A DNA stretch of 46,629 nucleotides from Rubrivivax sp. GTDB taxonomy: Bacteria; Pseudomonadota; Gammaproteobacteria; Burkholderiales; Burkholderiaceae_C. Location of the stretch: positions 1-46,629 of the forward strand of contig SEFA01000060.1 of assembly GCA_004210455.1 (NCBI GenBank). Reading direction: 5' to 3'. A model generated the notes under the pieces. It saw only the letters and a program-made list of their open reading frames with translations. It was not told the DNA's origin and did not search any database. The translations under genes were made by a program, and so were the position numbers. Of this stretch, positions 34,067-42,272 are shown in pieces. The stretch's first letter is position 1. Each line of letters starts with the position of its first letter.

Positions 34067-36208
34067 ATGACCACGAAGAACCTGCTCGTCGAACTGTTCG
34101 TCGAAGAACTGCCGCCCAAGGCGTTGAAGAAGCTGGGCGAGGCGTTCTCGTCCGCGCTGGCCGACTCGCTGAAGGCGCAGGGCCTCGCCGACGCCGGTGC
34201 CGCGGTGACCGCGTTCGCCACGCCGCGCCGCCTGGCCGTGCACCTGACCGGTGTCGCCGCCAAGGCCGCCGACCGCGCCGTCCAGCAGAAGCTGATGCCG
34301 GTGGCGGTGGCGCTGGACGCCTCGGGCAACGCGACGCCCGCGCTGCTGAAGAAGCTGGCCTCGGTCGGCGCGGACGCGTCGGTCGTCCCCAGCCTGAAGC
34401 GCGCGCCGGACGGCAAGGCGGAGGCGCTGTTCCTGGACACCGTCGTCGCCGGCGTCACGCTGAAGGACGGCCTGCAGAAGGCGCTGGACGAGGCGCTCGC
34501 GAAGCTGCCGATCCCCAAGGTCATGACCTATCAACTGGCCGACGGCTGGAGCGACGTCAAGTTCGTCCGCCCCGCCCACGGCCTGATCGCGCTGCATGGC
34601 GACGAACTCGTCGAGGTCCAGGCGCTCGGCCTGACGTCCGGCCGCACGACGCGCGGCCACCGCTTCGAGACGACGGTCGCCGCCATCGAGATCAAGAGCG
34701 CCGACACCTACGCGCAGCAACTGCGAGAGGAAGGCCGCGTGATCGCGTCCTTCGAGCAACGCCGCAACGACATCGTGCGCCAGCTGCAGGCGCAGGCGGA
34801 GCCGCTGGGCCTGACGCCCATCGATGCGCCCGAGCTGCTGGACGAGGTGACCGCGCTGGTCGAGCTGCCCAACGTGCTCTCGTGCCAGTTCGAGCCCGAG
34901 TTCCTGGCCGTGCCGCAGGAGTGCCTCATCCTCACGATGAAGGCCAACCAGAAGTACTTCCCGCTGCTGGACGGCCACGGCAAGCTGACGCACCGCTTCC
35001 TGGTCGTCAGCAACGTGCATCCGGACGACGCCTCCCAGGTCGTCGAGGGCAACGAGCGCGTCGTGCGCCCGCGCCTGGCCGACGCGAAGTTCTTCTTCGA
35101 CCAGGATCGCAAGAAGACGCTGGCCTCGCGCGTCGACGGGCTGGGCAAGGTCGTGTACCACGGCAAGCTCGGCAGCCAGGGCGACCGCGCCGAGCGCGTG
35201 CGCGCGATCGCGCATGCCATCGTCAACCAGCTGCGCATGGCCCAGCACCCGTACACGGCGGAAGCCAAGGACGAGTTCGACATGCTGGACAGCAAGGTCA
35301 AGGAAGCCGCGCTGCTGGCCAAGACCGACCTGCTGACCGACATGGTGGGCGAGTTCCCCGAGCTGCAGGGCATCATGGGCGGCTACTACGCCCGCCATGA
35401 AGGCCTGCGCGACGGCGTCGCCAAGGCCATCGAGGACCACTACAAGCCGCGCTTCGCCGGCGATGCGCTGCCGCGCAACCACACCGGCACCGTCGTCGCG
35501 CTGGCCGACAAGCTGGAGACCCTGGTCGGCTTGTTCGGCATCGGCCAGCTGCCCACCGGCGACAAGGACCCGTTCGCGCTGCGCCGCCATGCGCTGGGCG
35601 TGATCCGCATCCTGGTCGAGAACCACATGCACCTGTCGCTGCCGGAGCTGATCGAGGGCGCGCTGCCCGCGTTCGGCGAACTGATCCAGGACCCGAGCGA
35701 GCCGCTGCTGGGCTTCTTCGCCGACCGCCTGGCGGTCAGCCTGCGCGACCAGGGCTACAGCGCCCAGGAAGTCGACGCGGTGCTGGCGCTGAACCCGGCG
35801 CGCCTGGGCGACGTGCCCAAGCGCCTGGGCGCGGTGCGCGCCTTCGCCGCGCTGCCGGAATCGGCCTCGCTGGCCGCGGCCAACAAGCGTGTGGGCAACA
35901 TCCTCAAGAAGGTCGAGGGCGAGCTGCCGACCGAAGTGAAGCCCGCGCTGCTCACCGAGGCCGCCGAGCAGGCGCTCGCCGACGCGCTGGCGGGCGTGAA
36001 GCCGCAGGCCGACGCGCTGTTCGAGCAGCACGACTACGCCGGATCGCTGAAGGCGCTGGCCGCGTTGAAGGCGCCGGTCGACGCGTTCTTCGACGACGTG
36101 ATGGTCAACGCCGAGGACCCCGCGCTGCGCGCCAACCGCCAGGCGCTGCTCAAACAGCTGCACGAGGCGATGAACCGCGTGGCCGACCTCTCGCGTCTGG
36201 CCGTCTGA
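34067..36208 (+). CDS. glyS: Glycyl-tRNA synthetase beta subunit
   Basis: This 713-residue beta chain binds the tRNA. The N-terminus LLVELFVEELPPKALKKLGE, the FVRPAHGLIALHG segment, CLILTMKANQKYFPL and the KVVYHGKLGSQGDRAERV region followed by HD-like helices are typical. The C-terminal anticodon-binding DALR-like region (about 600-700) carries FFDDVMVNAEDPALRANRQALL. It forms an operon with glyQ, and the gmhB-like gene follows after 46 bases. Confidence 0.97.
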   Translation: MTTKNLLVELFVEELPPKALKKLGEAFSSALADSLKAQGLADAGAAVTAFATPRRLAVHLTGVAAKAADRAVQQKLMPVAVALDASGNATPALLKKLASVGADASVVPSLKRAPDGKAEALFLDTVVAGVTLKDGLQKALDEALAKLPIPKVMTYQLADGWSDVKFVRPAHGLIALHGDELVEVQALGLTSGRTTRGHRFETTVAAIEIKSADTYAQQLREEGRVIASFEQRRNDIVRQLQAQAEPLGLTPIDAPELLDEVTALVELPNVLSCQFEPEFLAVPQECLILTMKANQKYFPLLDGHGKLTHRFLVVSNVHPDDASQVVEGNERVVRPRLADAKFFFDQDRKKTLASRVDGLGKVVYHGKLGSQGDRAERVRAIAHAIVNQLRMAQHPYTAEAKDEFDMLDSKVKEAALLAKTDLLTDMVGEFPELQGIMGGYYARHEGLRDGVAKAIEDHYKPRFAGDALPRNHTGTVVALADKLETLVGLFGIGQLPTGDKDPFALRRHALGVIRILVENHMHLSLPELIEGALPAFGELIQDPSEPLLGFFADRLAVSLRDQGYSAQEVDAVLALNPARLGDVPKRLGAVRAFAALPESASLAAANKRVGNILKKVEGELPTEVKPALLTEAAEQALADALAGVKPQADALFEQHDYAGSLKALAALKAPVDAFFDDVMVNAEDPALRANRQALLKQLHEAMNRVADLSRLAV

Positions 36209-36254
36209 TCGTCGGACCTCATCGTCGCCCTCGCGCAGCCCACTGGAGATCACG

Positions 36255-36905
36255 ATGCCCACCCGGTCCGACCATCCGCACGGCATGAAGCTGGTGATCC
36301 TGGGCCGCGACGGCACGATCAACCGCTACCGCGACGACCACGTGAAGTCGCCCGAGGAACTCGAGCCGCTGCCCGGCGCGCTCGAGGCCGTCGCGCGACT
36401 CAACCACGCGGGCTGGCACACCGTCATGGCGACGAACCAGCCCGGCATCGGCCGGGGGCTGATCGACATGGCCTCGCTCAACGCCGTCCACCTGCGGCTC
36501 AACCAGCTGCTGGCGGAGAAGGGCGGCCGGCTCGACGCCGCGTTCTTCTGCCCGCATGCACCGGAAGACAACTGCAACTGCCGCAAGCCGCTGCCGGGTC
36601 TGATCGAACAGATCGGCGAGCGTTTCGGCGTGGACCTGAAAAACGTGCACATGGTCGGCGCCAGCGTGCGGGACCTGCAGACCGCGCACAACGCCGGCTG
36701 CGTGCCGCACCTGGTGCGCGGCGACCGGCTGGGCGGCGTCGACGAGGCGCAGCTGCAGGAGCAGATCGCGCTCGTGCCCGGCTCGCGCGTGCACCAGGAC
36801 CTGGCGGCCTTCGCCGAAACCCTCATCCATGCGGAACGCCGCGCCCGCGCCGAGTCGCGGGGCGAATCCGCCGAACCCGATACCGCCCCCGGCAACCTGG
36901 GCTGA
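36255..36905 (+). CDS. gmhB: GmhB-family HAD phosphatase homologue lacking catalytic aspartates
   Basis: This 216-residue protein sits at the gmhB position between glyS and plsC. GmhB dephosphorylates heptose 1,7-bisphosphate for LPS core. The fold and zinc site look intact: C99-P-H101 and C107-N-C109, motif II ATNQPGIGRG, motif III R110-K111. But HAD motif I reads L16-G17-R18-D19-G where the family has DRDG, so the nucleophilic Asp is Gly (codon 36303-36305). Motif IV reads VGASVRDLQ where VGDSxRD is usual, so the Mg-binding Asp is A136 (codon 36660-36662). It may be catalytically dead, altered, or a lineage variant. A start at M11 (36285) is possible. Confidence 0.88.
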   Translation: MPTRSDHPHGMKLVILGRDGTINRYRDDHVKSPEELEPLPGALEAVARLNHAGWHTVMATNQPGIGRGLIDMASLNAVHLRLNQLLAEKGGRLDAAFFCPHAPEDNCNCRKPLPGLIEQIGERFGVDLKNVHMVGASVRDLQTAHNAGCVPHLVRGDRLGGVDEAQLQEQIALVPGSRVHQDLAAFAETLIHAERRARAESRGESAEPDTAPGNLG

Positions 36906-36910
36906 TACCG

Positions 36911-37732
36911 ATGCTCCTCTCCGCGCTGCGTTCCTTCCTGTTCGTCCTCTACCTCATCGTCACCGTCATCCCCTGGGGCAGCGCGGTGGTGCTGTGCTCG
37001 CTGTTCCTGAACAGCACCCAGCTGTACTGGATGTGCGCCAACTGGCTGCGCGTCGCGATCTGGGGCGCGAAGCTCATCTGCGGCGTGCACTGGCGCGTGC
37101 GCGGCATGGAGCACCTGCCCACCGACCCGGCGCAGTCGGTCATCCTGCTGTCCAAGCACCAGTCGACCTGGGAGACCTTCGCCTACCCGATGCTGATGCC
37201 GCGCCCGCTGGCCTACGTGTTCAAGCGCGAGCTGATCTACATCCCGTTCTTCGGCTGGTCGATGGCGCGGCTGGACATGATCCACATCGACCGCAGCAAG
37301 CGCAGCGAGGCCTGGAACAAGGTGGCGGCGCAGGGCAAGCGGATCGCGGCGCTGGGCAACTGGATCATCATGTTCCCGGAAGGCACGCGCGTGGCGCGTG
37401 GCAAGGCCGGCGACTACAAGACCGGCGGTTCGCGCCTGGCGGTCGAGACCGGCGTGCCGGTGGTGCCGATCGCGATGAACTCCGCGAGCTGCTGGCCGCG
37501 CAAGAGCTTCCTGTTGAAACCCGGCACCATCGATGTGTCCATCGGGCCGATGATCCCCAGCACCGGTCGGGCGCCGGCCGAGCTGATGAAGGAAGTGCAG
37601 ACCTGGATCGAGACCGAGATGCGGGTGCTGGATCCCGGGGCCTATCCGGCGGCCGCGTCGGGCGAGGTGTCCCAGGCGCCGCCCGCGCCGCCCGTTCCTC
37701 CCGCGCCGCCGCCCACGCCGGCCGCCGCCTGA
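36911..37732 (+). CDS. plsC: 1-acyl-sn-glycerol-3-phosphate acyltransferase
   Basis: This 273-residue enzyme acylates lysophosphatidate to phosphatidate in the inner membrane. A membrane segment lies at about 8-34. The catalytic box is H83-QSTW-E88 (H-x4-E rather than the textbook H-x4-D, a variant I associate with the betaproteobacterial/Neisseria group). Motif III is FPEGTR (155-160). The C-terminal 25 residues are nearly all Pro and Ala. It follows the gmhB-like gene by 5 bases, the usual Burkholderiales order. Confidence 0.93.
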   Translation: MLLSALRSFLFVLYLIVTVIPWGSAVVLCSLFLNSTQLYWMCANWLRVAIWGAKLICGVHWRVRGMEHLPTDPAQSVILLSKHQSTWETFAYPMLMPRPLAYVFKRELIYIPFFGWSMARLDMIHIDRSKRSEAWNKVAAQGKRIAALGNWIIMFPEGTRVARGKAGDYKTGGSRLAVETGVPVVPIAMNSASCWPRKSFLLKPGTIDVSIGPMIPSTGRAPAELMKEVQTWIETEMRVLDPGAYPAAASGEVSQAPPAPPVPPAPPPTPAAA

Positions 37733-37747
37733 TTACACTCGCAGCCC

Positions 37748-38677
37748 ATGCTGCCTTCCAAGCTGCGGGGACTGGGCGCGCTGCTGAATAGCTTCACGCA
37801 GCTGTCGCTGTTCGACAGCGAGCCTCAGCCCCAGCCCCCGTCCGGTCTCCCGACGACCCCTCCGCTGCCCGCGCCGGAACCGCTCGCGCCCACGCCGCGG
37901 TCCCGCGGCGATGCGGGCGCGTCCACGCGTCAGGTCTTGCTCCAGGGACAGTCCATTCCCTATGAGCTGAAACGCGCGCGACGCCGCAGCATCGGCTTCA
38001 CCGTCAGCGAGGACGGCCTGCGCGTGTCCGCGCCGAAGTGGGTGCCGCTGGGCGACATCGACAAGGCGCTGCAGCAGAAGGGCGAGTGGATCCTGCGCAA
38101 GCTCGTCGAGCAGCGCGAACGCGCGCGGCGCACGCAGGCGGCGCGCGTCCATTGGGGGGACGGTTGCAGCCTGCCCTACCTGGGCGAACCGCTGATCGTC
38201 GTGCTCGATCCGTCGTTGACGGGCGCGCGGCTGGATGAGGGGCAGACCGATCCGCAGCCGACGCTGGCCACGGTGCCGCGGCGCATGCTTTATCTCGGCT
38301 TGCCGCAGGACGCGACCCCGGACCAGATCCGCGACACGGTGCAGGCCTGGCTTCAACGCCAGGCGCGGCAGCGCTTCGAAATGCGCTGCCGGCACTTCGC
38401 AGGCCCCTTGGGCGTCACGATGACGGGGCTGCGGCTCTCCTCCGCGCAGACGCGCTGGGGCAGCGCCAGCGCCGACGGCATGATCCGGCTGAACTGGCGG
38501 CTGATCCACTTCTCGCCGGCGCTGATCGATTACGTTGTCGCGCATGAACTCGCGCATCTCAAGGAGATGAACCACAGCCCGCGCTTCTGGGCGGTGGTGC
38601 GGTCCGTGTTCCCGGAGTACGAACTCGCGCGCGACCGCCTCAAGCAGGCGGTGCTGCCGCTGATGGATGAGGCCTGA
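37748..38677 (+). CDS. YgjP-type (DUF45/WLM-like) zinc metallopeptidase
   Basis: The protein has 309 residues. The zinc site is H266-E267-L-A-H270 (VVAHELAHLKEMNHSPRFW), with the third ligand probably the His in NHSPRFW. The preceding LSSAQTRWGSASADGMIRLN is the hallmark of the YgjP group. The N-terminal 55 residues are Pro-rich. No signal peptide, so cytosolic. Substrates are unknown; in E. coli the relative is associated with UTP metabolism. It starts 15 bases after plsC. Confidence 0.9.
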   Translation: MLPSKLRGLGALLNSFTQLSLFDSEPQPQPPSGLPTTPPLPAPEPLAPTPRSRGDAGASTRQVLLQGQSIPYELKRARRRSIGFTVSEDGLRVSAPKWVPLGDIDKALQQKGEWILRKLVEQRERARRTQAARVHWGDGCSLPYLGEPLIVVLDPSLTGARLDEGQTDPQPTLATVPRRMLYLGLPQDATPDQIRDTVQAWLQRQARQRFEMRCRHFAGPLGVTMTGLRLSSAQTRWGSASADGMIRLNWRLIHFSPALIDYVVAHELAHLKEMNHSPRFWAVVRSVFPEYELARDRLKQAVLPLMDEA

Positions 38678-38972
38678 GCAGCGTGTTCCCCCTTCAGGGG
38701 GGCTTGTCGCTGATTTGGGTGGCGGACACACTGATGCTTGCTGTCATCACTCGCATCTGAGTCAGAACTTCCTCCCGCGTTCCGCTCCCGGCGGCGCCCA
38801 GGGTTCCCCAGCCGACAGGCTGCGCCAGGACAACCCGCGCTCAGAGCCGACAAGCTGATGCATAAAAGGCCCAGCGCCGCCGTCCCGTGATCGGGGCGGC
38901 GGCGACTGTCTTTCTGGCAGCCCTTTTTTCGTTTTTCGCACGCCGACGCCTGCGTGGCGTCGGGCTCGAGCA
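38678..38972. other. Intergenic region between converging genes
   Basis: Besides the terminator at 38864-38933 I see no gene. A 63-codon frame at 38667-38858 has no ribosome site or family resemblance. Base composition is slightly less GC-rich than the neighbours. Confidence 0.6.
38864..38933. terminator. Bidirectional terminator between YgjP and MBL-fold genes
   Basis: The inner stem 38875-38886/38893-38904 (12 bp, one G-U, 6-base loop) lies inside a weaker outer pairing of AAAAGG (38864-38869) with CCTTTT (38922-38927). T-runs occur on both sides (CCCTTTTTTCG on plus, GCCTTTTATG on minus), fitting use by both converging genes. Confidence 0.72.
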
Positions 38973-40028
38973 TCACGCCGAGAAGCGGTGGATGCCGTCC
39001 TCGTCCAGCGTGCGGCGCAACTGCCCGCCCAACCACAGCAGGTGCAGATGCGCGACGGCCTCGCCCATGGCGAAGGTCGTCTGATGCAGGTCCAGCGGCC
39101 GGCGGAACATCATGGGCAGCAGCTCCGCCGCATGGCAGGGCTTGGCGGTGCAGGCTTCCAGCACCTCCGCCAGGCGCTCGCGATGGTGCTCTTCCAACTG
39201 ATCGATGCGCGCGTGCAGCCCCCGGAAGGGCTTGCCATGCGAGGGCAGCACGAGCGTCTCGGCAGGCAGGGCGGTCAGTCGCGCGATCGAATCCAGGTAG
39301 AGCTGCAGCGGATCGGCCTCCGGCTCCACATCGACCACCGATACGTTGGTCGAGATCCTCGGCAGCAGCATGTCGCCGGAGATCATCGCGCCCAGCGTCT
39401 CGCTGAACAGGCTGATGTGCTCCGGCGCATGACCGTAGCCGACGATGCAGCGCCAGTCGTGGTCGCCGATGCGCACCGTCAGTCCGTCCATGAGGCGGCG
39501 GAAGGCCGGCGGGATCGCCGGCACCATGCTCGGGTAGTAGCTGGCCCGGCCGCGGATCTTGTCCAGCGCTTCCGGGTCGGTGAGGCCGTGGCTGCCGAAG
39601 AAGGTCGCCGCGGCCTCCCCGCCCATGCCGACCGTCGACGAGGAGGCGACCCGCGCGAGCTGGTAATCGGTCGCGCTGATCCACAGCCGGCACTGCCAGC
39701 GCTCGGTCAGCCAGTGCGCCAGGCCGAGGTGATCGGGATGGAAGTGCGTGACGATCACGCGCAGCACCGGCAGACCGTCCAGGCGTTCGGCGAACACCCG
39801 TTCCCAGTTCGCCTTCGTGGTGTCGTTGTGGATGCCGCAGTCGACGATGGTCCAGCCTTCGCGGCCGTCCAGCGTGTCGCGCAGCAGCCAGAGGTTGATG
39901 TGGTCCAGCGCGAAGGGCAGGCCCATCCGCACCCAGCGCACGCCGGGCAGCAGGTCCAGCGCTTCGCCGGGACCTGGCAGCGTGTCGCCCAGGGGGTAGG
40001 AGAGTTCCGATTCGCGAGGATTGGCCAT
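38973..40028 (-). CDS. MBL-fold metallohydrolase
   Basis: The protein has 351 residues. The dinuclear metal motif T-H95-F-H97-P-D99-H100-L-G is complete, with further ligands expected in VGYGHAPEHISL and MISGDMLLPR. A C-terminal helical domain (LEEHHRERLAEVLEAC) resembles the glyoxalase II/LACTB2-like group. The substrate is unknown. It is divergent from a MerR regulator across only 45 bases; in some Burkholderiales such MerR proteins (LiuR-like) govern branched-chain amino acid or acyl-CoA catabolism, which is only a hint here. Confidence 0.88.
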   Translation of the reverse strand: MANPRESELSYPLGDTLPGPGEALDLLPGVRWVRMGLPFALDHINLWLLRDTLDGREGWTIVDCGIHNDTTKANWERVFAERLDGLPVLRVIVTHFHPDHLGLAHWLTERWQCRLWISATDYQLARVASSSTVGMGGEAAATFFGSHGLTDPEALDKIRGRASYYPSMVPAIPPAFRRLMDGLTVRIGDHDWRCIVGYGHAPEHISLFSETLGAMISGDMLLPRISTNVSVVDVEPEADPLQLYLDSIARLTALPAETLVLPSHGKPFRGLHARIDQLEEHHRERLAEVLEACTAKPCHAAELLPMMFRRPLDLHQTTFAMGEAVAHLHLLWLGGQLRRTLDEDGIHRFSA

Positions 40029-40040
40029 GGCTTTAGACTT

Positions 40041-40056
40041 ACGTTTACGTCAACGT
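40041..40056. promoter_or_regulatory. Candidate MerR operator in the MBL/MerR divergent region
   Basis: ACGTT-TACGTC-AACGT is a dyad with 5-base arms centred on ACGT. It occupies the middle of the 45-base gap between the two divergent starts, as expected for a MerR-family site lying over its promoter. Confidence 0.45.
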
Positions 40057-40073
40057 CATTTGCCAGTGTAGCC

Positions 40074-40535
40074 ATGAGCCCCTCACCCCGCCCGACCCCG
40101 GCCGACGACCTGTCCGAGGACGCGCTGCCGGAGGCCGGCGACAACGCGGGCCCGTTGTTCACGATCACCGAGCTGGCCGCCGAGTTCGACATCACGCCCC
40201 GGGCGATCCGGTTCTACGAGGACATGGGGCTGCTGACCCCGGCCCGGGCCGGTCGCAACCGCGTCTACACGCAGCGCGACCGCACGCGGCTGAAGCTGAC
40301 CCTGCGCGGCAAGCGCCTGGGCCTGTCGCTGCAGGAGATCAAGCAGCTGGTGGACATGTACGACAGCCAGTCGGACACGGTGCCCCAGGCGCGTGCGTTT
40401 CTCGGGGTCCTTGAACAGCATCGCCGACAGCTCCAGCAGCAGCTGAACGACATCGAGATCACGCTCGAGGAGATCGCGCTGCACGAGGAGCGTTGCCACG
40501 CCTTGCTGTCCGAGGCCGGGCACGCGGCGGATTGA
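40074..40535 (+). CDS. MerR-family transcriptional regulator
   Basis: This 153-residue regulator has a 25-residue acidic leader, then the MerR winged helix (FTITELAAEFDITPRAIRFY, EDMGLLTPARAGRNRVY) and a long dimerisation helix (QHRRQLQQQLNDIEITLEEI). The only Cys is C146, so metal sensing is unlikely. The type resembles LiuR-like regulators. speD starts 8 bases after its stop, so the two are probably co-transcribed. Confidence 0.92.
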   Translation: MSPSPRPTPADDLSEDALPEAGDNAGPLFTITELAAEFDITPRAIRFYEDMGLLTPARAGRNRVYTQRDRTRLKLTLRGKRLGLSLQEIKQLVDMYDSQSDTVPQARAFLGVLEQHRRQLQQQLNDIEITLEEIALHEERCHALLSEAGHAAD

Positions 40536-40543
40536 CAGTGCCC

Positions 40544-40933
40544 ATGAACGGACTGCATCTCACCGCCGACCTGGCCGGTTGCGCCAGCAAGGACCTGCTG
40601 ACGGACGGGCCAGGTCTTGCCAGGGAGGTCCGCGCCGCCGCGGAGGGCGCGGGTCTGACCGTCGTCGGCGACCACTGGCACCGCTTCCCCGACGCGCCGG
40701 ACGGCCAGCCGGGCGGCATCACCGGGATGCTGCTGCTGGCCGAATCCCATGTCGCGCTGCACACCTGGCCGGAGATCGCTTCGGTGACGCTGGATGTGTA
40801 TGTCTGCAATTACGAGGGCGACAACTCGGAAAAGGCGCACGCGCTGATGGCCGCCCTGGTGGCGCTGTTCCAACCGGCTGACGCCCGGCATCACGCGCTC
40901 GTCCGCGGGCGCCTGGGCGCCGAGGCGCTTTAG
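40544..40933 (+). CDS. speD: S-adenosylmethionine decarboxylase proenzyme
   Basis: This 129-residue pyruvoyl enzyme makes decarboxylated SAM for spermidine synthesis. It self-cleaves at ESHVALHTWPE; S68 becomes the pyruvoyl group, with the conserved His of HTWPE. VYVCNYEGDNSEKAHAL matches the conserved second half. The length is that of the small (class 1B) bacterial form. ATG 40544 is the natural start although no ribosome site precedes it, which suggests coupling to the MerR gene. No speE is present in the window. Confidence 0.93.
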   Translation: MNGLHLTADLAGCASKDLLTDGPGLAREVRAAAEGAGLTVVGDHWHRFPDAPDGQPGGITGMLLLAESHVALHTWPEIASVTLDVYVCNYEGDNSEKAHALMAALVALFQPADARHHALVRGRLGAEAL

Positions 40934-40943
40934 TAGACTCTCG

Positions 40944-40965
40944 CCCGGGCCGCCTAGAGCCCGGG
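40944..40965. promoter_or_regulatory. Short GC hairpin after speD
   Basis: A CCCGGGC/GCCCGGG stem (7 bp) with an 8-base loop lies between speD and the YjgN-like gene, 10 bases before the TTG start used below. There is no T-run, so terminator function is doubtful; it may slow ribosomes or stabilise RNA. Confidence 0.4.
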
Positions 40966-40975
40966 AGTCGAGGGA

Positions 40976-42256
40976 TTGATCGAGAGCACGACCGAGCTGA
41001 CGCTGGTGCCCAAGGCGCCGCGGGCGGCGCCCACCCCGTCCGCGCCTGTGCGCGGCGAGGGTCCGGCCGCGCCTGCGCCGGCCCGGGCGGTCGGCCGTCC
41101 GTCCGGGACGTCGGGGGCGTCCTCCGCGCCCGGGGCGCTGGCCGTCCAGCGACATGCGCATCGGTTGGCGTTCACCGGCACCGGGGGCGACTACTTCCGC
41201 GTCTGGATCTTCAACACGCTGCTGACGCTGGCGACGCTCGGCGTCTATTCCGCCTGGGCGAAGCGCCGCAAGGCGCGCTGGTTCGCCCGGCACACGCTGC
41301 TGGCCGGCGAGCCCTTCGATTTCCACGGTGATCCGCGTCGCATCCTCGTCGGCCGCGTGCTGGCGCTGGTCATGCTTTTGGCTGCCGTCCGGGCGATCGA
41401 CGCCGGCGCGGTGGCGGGTCTCGCCCTCCTGGCGGGGCTCTACGCCGTCGGACCGGTGCTGTTCGCGAGCGCCCAGCGCTTCAAGCTGGCCAACACCAGC
41501 TGGCGCGGCCTGCGCTTCGGTTTCGATGCCGACGCCGTCGCCGCCTACGCGTCCTGCTTGCCGATGCTGGTGGCCTGGACGCTGGTGTCGGTCATCGGCG
41601 GGCTCGGGCTGGGGACGCTGGTCGATGGTCTGGCCGGACTCGCGCTGGTGCTGCTGCTGCCGCTCGCGCACGGCAGACTCAAGCAGTTCCAGCAGGGGCG
41701 CGCCCGCTACGGGGCGTCGGCCTTCGACTTCCGGTTCTCCCTGAACGCGTTCTTCGGGCTGTATCTGTGGCTGGCCGCCGCCCTGGTCGTCGCCGGCGCC
41801 GTCGCCGGACTGCTCGCGGTGGGGCTGTCGACGGGACTGAGGCAGATGATGGGCGCGCAGGTCGCCTGGCTGGGGACCCTGCTCCCGCTGGGCGTGCTCG
41901 GCGTGGTCGGGGTGATCGCGTGGCCGGTGTATGTCGCGCGGCTGCACCGCCTCGTCTGGAGCAGCACCCGCCTGACTGGCGGCATCGAGTTCGCGTATGA
42001 GGTTGCTGTCGTCGAACTCCTCAGGCAGCTGCTGGTCGGCGGACTGCTGACGGTGCTGACACTGGGCCTGTACTGGCCCTTCCTCGCCGTGCGCATCGCC
42101 AAGCTGCGCATCGAAGGGCTGACGGTGCTGTCCGATGCGCCGATCGACACGATCGTCGTGCGGGCGCCCCAGCGCCATGGGCCTGGCCGGGGTCCCGGTC
42201 GCGGGCCGGCCGGCGACGCGGCCGCGCGGGGCTTCCGCCTCGACATCGGCTGGTGA
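40976..42256 (+). CDS. YjgN/DUF898-family inner-membrane protein
   Basis: This protein has up to 426 residues. After an Ala/Pro-rich N-terminus of about 60 residues comes the repeated DUF898 unit: FTGTGGDYFRVWIFNTLLTL, then LGVYSAWAKRRKARWF, with further hydrophobic segments to about residue 385. Function is unknown. The frame starts with TTG 40976 just after GAGGGA, so the exact start is uncertain. It is followed after 16 bases by an M48 protease, a pairing I associate with this family. Confidence 0.85.
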   Translation: MIESTTELTLVPKAPRAAPTPSAPVRGEGPAAPAPARAVGRPSGTSGASSAPGALAVQRHAHRLAFTGTGGDYFRVWIFNTLLTLATLGVYSAWAKRRKARWFARHTLLAGEPFDFHGDPRRILVGRVLALVMLLAAVRAIDAGAVAGLALLAGLYAVGPVLFASAQRFKLANTSWRGLRFGFDADAVAAYASCLPMLVAWTLVSVIGGLGLGTLVDGLAGLALVLLLPLAHGRLKQFQQGRARYGASAFDFRFSLNAFFGLYLWLAAALVVAGAVAGLLAVGLSTGLRQMMGAQVAWLGTLLPLGVLGVVGVIAWPVYVARLHRLVWSSTRLTGGIEFAYEVAVVELLRQLLVGGLLTVLTLGLYWPFLAVRIAKLRIEGLTVLSDAPIDTIVVRAPQRHGPGRGPGRGPAGDAAARGFRLDIGW

Positions 42257-42272
42257 GGGGCGAGGACTCGGC

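Noticed and set aside
31222-34524. Long minus-strand open frame opposite corC, lnt, glyQ and glyS
   Set aside because: It is antisense to four recognised genes and has no family resemblance, so it is a high-GC artefact.
38667-38858. 63-codon frame after the YgjP gene
   Set aside because: It overlaps the end of the YgjP gene, lacks a ribosome site and resembles no protein family.
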